7,050 nucleotides of DNA from NCBI GenBank assembly GCA_035632095.1, contig DASQHM010000006.1, positions 1-7,050 of the forward strand, in the 5' to 3' direction. Of this stretch, positions 5,089-7,050 are shown piece after piece. Each line of letters opens with the position of its first letter. Position 1 is the first letter of the stretch. This DNA is from DASQHM01 sp035632095. GTDB taxonomy: Bacteria; Pseudomonadota; Alphaproteobacteria; Ferrovibrionales; Ferrovibrionaceae. Made by a program: the position numbers and the translations under genes. The notes below the pieces were generated by a model. The model saw only the letters and a list, made by a program, of their open reading frames with translations, searched no databases and was not told the origin of the DNA.

Positions 5089-7050
5089 CTACAGCCGCTG
5101 CTTGACTGCTTTCGCCACATGCTCGGCGGTAATGCCGAAGTGGCGGTAAAGATCGCGGTAGGGCGCCGAGGCGCCGAAGCCGCTCATGCCGACGAAACCG
5201 CCGCGCTCGCCGACGTAGCGCTCCCAGCCCTGCATGACGCCGGCCTCGACGGCGACGCGCACGGTGCCGGGCTGCAGGATCGACGTCCGATAGGCGGCAT
5301 CCTGCAAATCGAACAGCGTCGTGCTCGGCATGGAGACCACGCGCGCCGGCACGCCGTCCCGTTGCAACAGGCCCTGCGCCGCGACGGCGATCTCGACCTC
5401 GGAGCCGGTGGCGATGAGCGTGGCCTTCGCCACGCCGTTCGCCGCGCGCAACTCGTAGGCGCCGCGGGCACACCGGTTCTCCGCCACGTGGACGTCACGC
5501 AAGGTCGGCAGATCCTGGCGCGACAGCGCGATCACCGACGGCGCGTCCTTGCTTTGAAGCGCCAGCTCCCAGCACTCGGCGGTCTCGACCGCGTCCGCAG
5601 GCCGGAAGACTTTCAGATTGGGAATCGCGCGCAGCGCCGCCAAATGCTCCACCGGCTGATGGGTCGGCCCGTCTTCGCCGAGGCCGATGGAATCATGGGT
5701 CATGACGAAGATGACGCGCTGGCGCATGAGCGCGGCAAGCCGGATCGACGGCCGGCAATAATCGGTGAACACCAGGAACGTGCCGCCGTAGGGAATGATG
5801 CCGCCGTGCAGCGCCATGCCGTTCATGGCCGCGGCCATGCCGTGCTCGCGCACGCCGTAATGCACGTAGCGGCCGGTGAAGTCGGCGGCGGTGATCGGTT
5901 TGAACCCGGCGGTCTTGGTGTTGTTGGAGCCGGTGAGGTCGGCCGAGCCGCCGACGGTTTCGGCCAGCAGCGGATTGATCACTTCGAGCGCCATCTGCGA
6001 GGCCTTGCGCGTCGCCCAAGACGGCTTCTCGGCGCTGAGCTTCTCCTTGTGCTTGACCAAGGCCGCCGCGAGGTTGGCGGGAAGCTCGCCGGCGATGGCC
6101 CGCTCGAAGGCCTGGCGCTTGTCGGCGGCGGCGGCGTTGAGCCGAGCTCGCCAAGCTGCCGAGGCCGGCTGGCCGCGCCGCCCGGCGCGGCGCCACGCCT
6201 GCAGGATCGATGCCGGCACGTCGAACGGCGGGTATGGCCACTTCAGCGCCTTGCGCGCACCTTCCACTTCCACGGCGCCGAGCGGCGAGCCGTGGGTCGC
6301 GGCGGTGCCTTGCTTCAGCGGCGCGCCTTTGCCGATCGTGGTGCGGCAGGCGATCAGGTAGGGCTTGTCGGAACCTTGCGCGATCATGAGCGCGGCCGCC
6401 ACCTGCTCCGGATCGTGGCCGTCGACACCTTGCGCGGTCCAGCCGGCGGCGCGGAAGCGCGCCATTTGATCGTCGCTGGTGGCGAGCGAGGTGGGACCGT
6501 CGATGGAGATGCGGTTGTCGTCGAACAGTACGATCAGCTTGTTCAGCTTCAAATGTCCGGCGAGCGTGATCGCCTCCTGGCTGATGCCTTCCATCAGGCA
6601 GCCGTCGCCGGCGACCACATAGGTGCGGTGATCGACCAGATCGTTGCCGAAGCGCGCGTTCAGGATGCGCTCGGCCAGCGCCATGCCGACCGCGTTGCCT
6701 AAGCCCTGCCCGAGCGGTCCCGTGGTGGTCTCGATGCCGGGCGCATGGCCGAATTCCGGGTGCCCCGCCGTGTGGCTGCCGAGCTGCCGGAAGCGCTTGA
6801 TCTGCTCCATGTCCATCCCGGGATAGCCGGTCAGATGCAGCAGCGCGTAGAGCAGCATTGAGCCGTGGCCGGCCGAGAGCACGAACCGGTCGCGGTCCGG
6901 CCAGGCCGGATCGGCCGGGTCGTATTTCAGGAAGCGGGTGAACAGCACCGTCGCCGTGTCCGCCATGCCCATGGGCATGCCCGGGTGGCCGGAATTGGCC
7001 TTTTCCACCGCGTCCATGGCGAGCGCGCGAATCGCGTTGGCCATGTCGTT
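5089..7050 (-). CDS. tkt: Transketolase, missing only its extreme N-terminus
   Basis: The visible 653 residues cover nearly the whole enzyme (about 660-670 is usual). Transketolase moves a two-carbon ketol unit from xylulose 5-phosphate to ribose 5-phosphate or erythrose 4-phosphate, with thiamine diphosphate and Mg2+, in the cytoplasmic pentose phosphate pathway. Numbering from the Met at 7044: His20 in ANSGHPGMPMG, His60 in LSAGHGSML, His100, GPLGQGLGNAVGMA (109-122), and the ThDP/Mg2+ motif GDG (146-148) through Asn177 in LFDDNRISIDG. Further on are His251 in THGSPLG, the linker PSWATRKASQ, Glu400 in YGVREHGMA (catalytic Glu of the pyrimidine domain), and GEDGPTHQPVEHLAALR (456-472). The C-terminal domain runs to the stop at 5091-5089. 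All catalytic residues are present. The frame continues upstream of Met 7044 to the window edge (Asn-Asp). Family members usually have about 10-20 residues before 'MANAIR', so the true start is probably outside. Confidence 0.97.
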   Translation of the reverse strand, partial: NDMANAIRALAMDAVEKANSGHPGMPMGMADTATVLFTRFLKYDPADPAWPDRDRFVLSAGHGSMLLYALLHLTGYPGMDMEQIKRFRQLGSHTAGHPEFGHAPGIETTTGPLGQGLGNAVGMALAERILNARFGNDLVDHRTYVVAGDGCLMEGISQEAITLAGHLKLNKLIVLFDDNRISIDGPTSLATSDDQMARFRAAGWTAQGVDGHDPEQVAAALMIAQGSDKPYLIACRTTIGKGAPLKQGTAATHGSPLGAVEVEGARKALKWPYPPFDVPASILQAWRRAGRRGQPASAAWRARLNAAAADKRQAFERAIAGELPANLAAALVKHKEKLSAEKPSWATRKASQMALEVINPLLAETVGGSADLTGSNNTKTAGFKPITAADFTGRYVHYGVREHGMAAAMNGMALHGGIIPYGGTFLVFTDYCRPSIRLAALMRQRVIFVMTHDSIGLGEDGPTHQPVEHLAALRAIPNLKVFRPADAVETAECWELALQSKDAPSVIALSRQDLPTLRDVHVAENRCARGAYELRAANGVAKATLIATGSEVEIAVAAQGLLQRDGVPARVVSMPSTTLFDLQDAAYRTSILQPGTVRVAVEAGVMQGWERYVGERGGFVGMSGFGASAPYRDLYRHFGITAEHVAKAVKQRL

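Noticed and set aside
5062..6702. A 546-codon open frame on the plus strand opposite the transketolase gene
   Set aside because: It is antisense to an unmistakable transketolase with all catalytic residues. Its translation is Arg/Ala/Gly/His-rich low-quality sequence, as expected from the complementary frame of GC-rich codons.

Overview
The window reads as chromosomal DNA from a GC-rich proteobacterium, most likely an alphaproteobacterium. Three things suggest this: the style of the transketolase N-terminus, the small secreted Tyr/Pro-rich proteins, and the strong G/C third-position bias. The lineage is inferred from protein resemblance and composition only; no rRNA or tRNA gene is present to confirm it.

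Layout from left to right. The 5' part of a CBS-domain protein gene (minus strand) runs off the left edge from a GTG start at 224. Facing away from it are two small plus-strand genes for exported proteins rich in Tyr-Tyr-x-Pro-Pro repeats (449-751 and 834-1202). The second ends in a cysteine-paired domain like the C-terminus of 17-kDa surface antigens. Converging on them is a class I SAM-dependent methyltransferase (minus, 1221-2051).

The most interesting region is 2052-3758. An AT-rich divergent promoter region at about 2104-2155 has two sigma70-like promoters whose -35 boxes lie on the same dyad. It fires left into the methyltransferase and right into a plus-strand gene (2282-3337) of clearly lower GC than its neighbours. 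That protein ends in a PD-(D/E)XK nuclease-like domain organised like the C-terminal toxin domains of polymorphic (bacterial-conflict) toxins. The next gene (3402-3758) looks like an NTF2-fold immunity protein. I read the pair as a toxin-immunity module acquired by transfer and set among housekeeping genes. The approximately 200-residue N-terminal part of the toxin matches no delivery domain I recognise.

To the right, on the minus strand, are a group A FAD-dependent monooxygenase/oxidoreductase (3807-5030) and, 58 bp upstream of it, a nearly complete transketolase gene (5089-7050) running off the right edge. These two may be co-transcribed.

There are no RNA genes, CRISPR arrays, IS elements or recognisable attachment sites. 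Very long ORFs opposite the transketolase, monooxygenase and small secreted-protein genes are GC-rich shadows. Noncoding stretches are all under 300 bp; the longest (225-448 and 2052-2281) are described as features.
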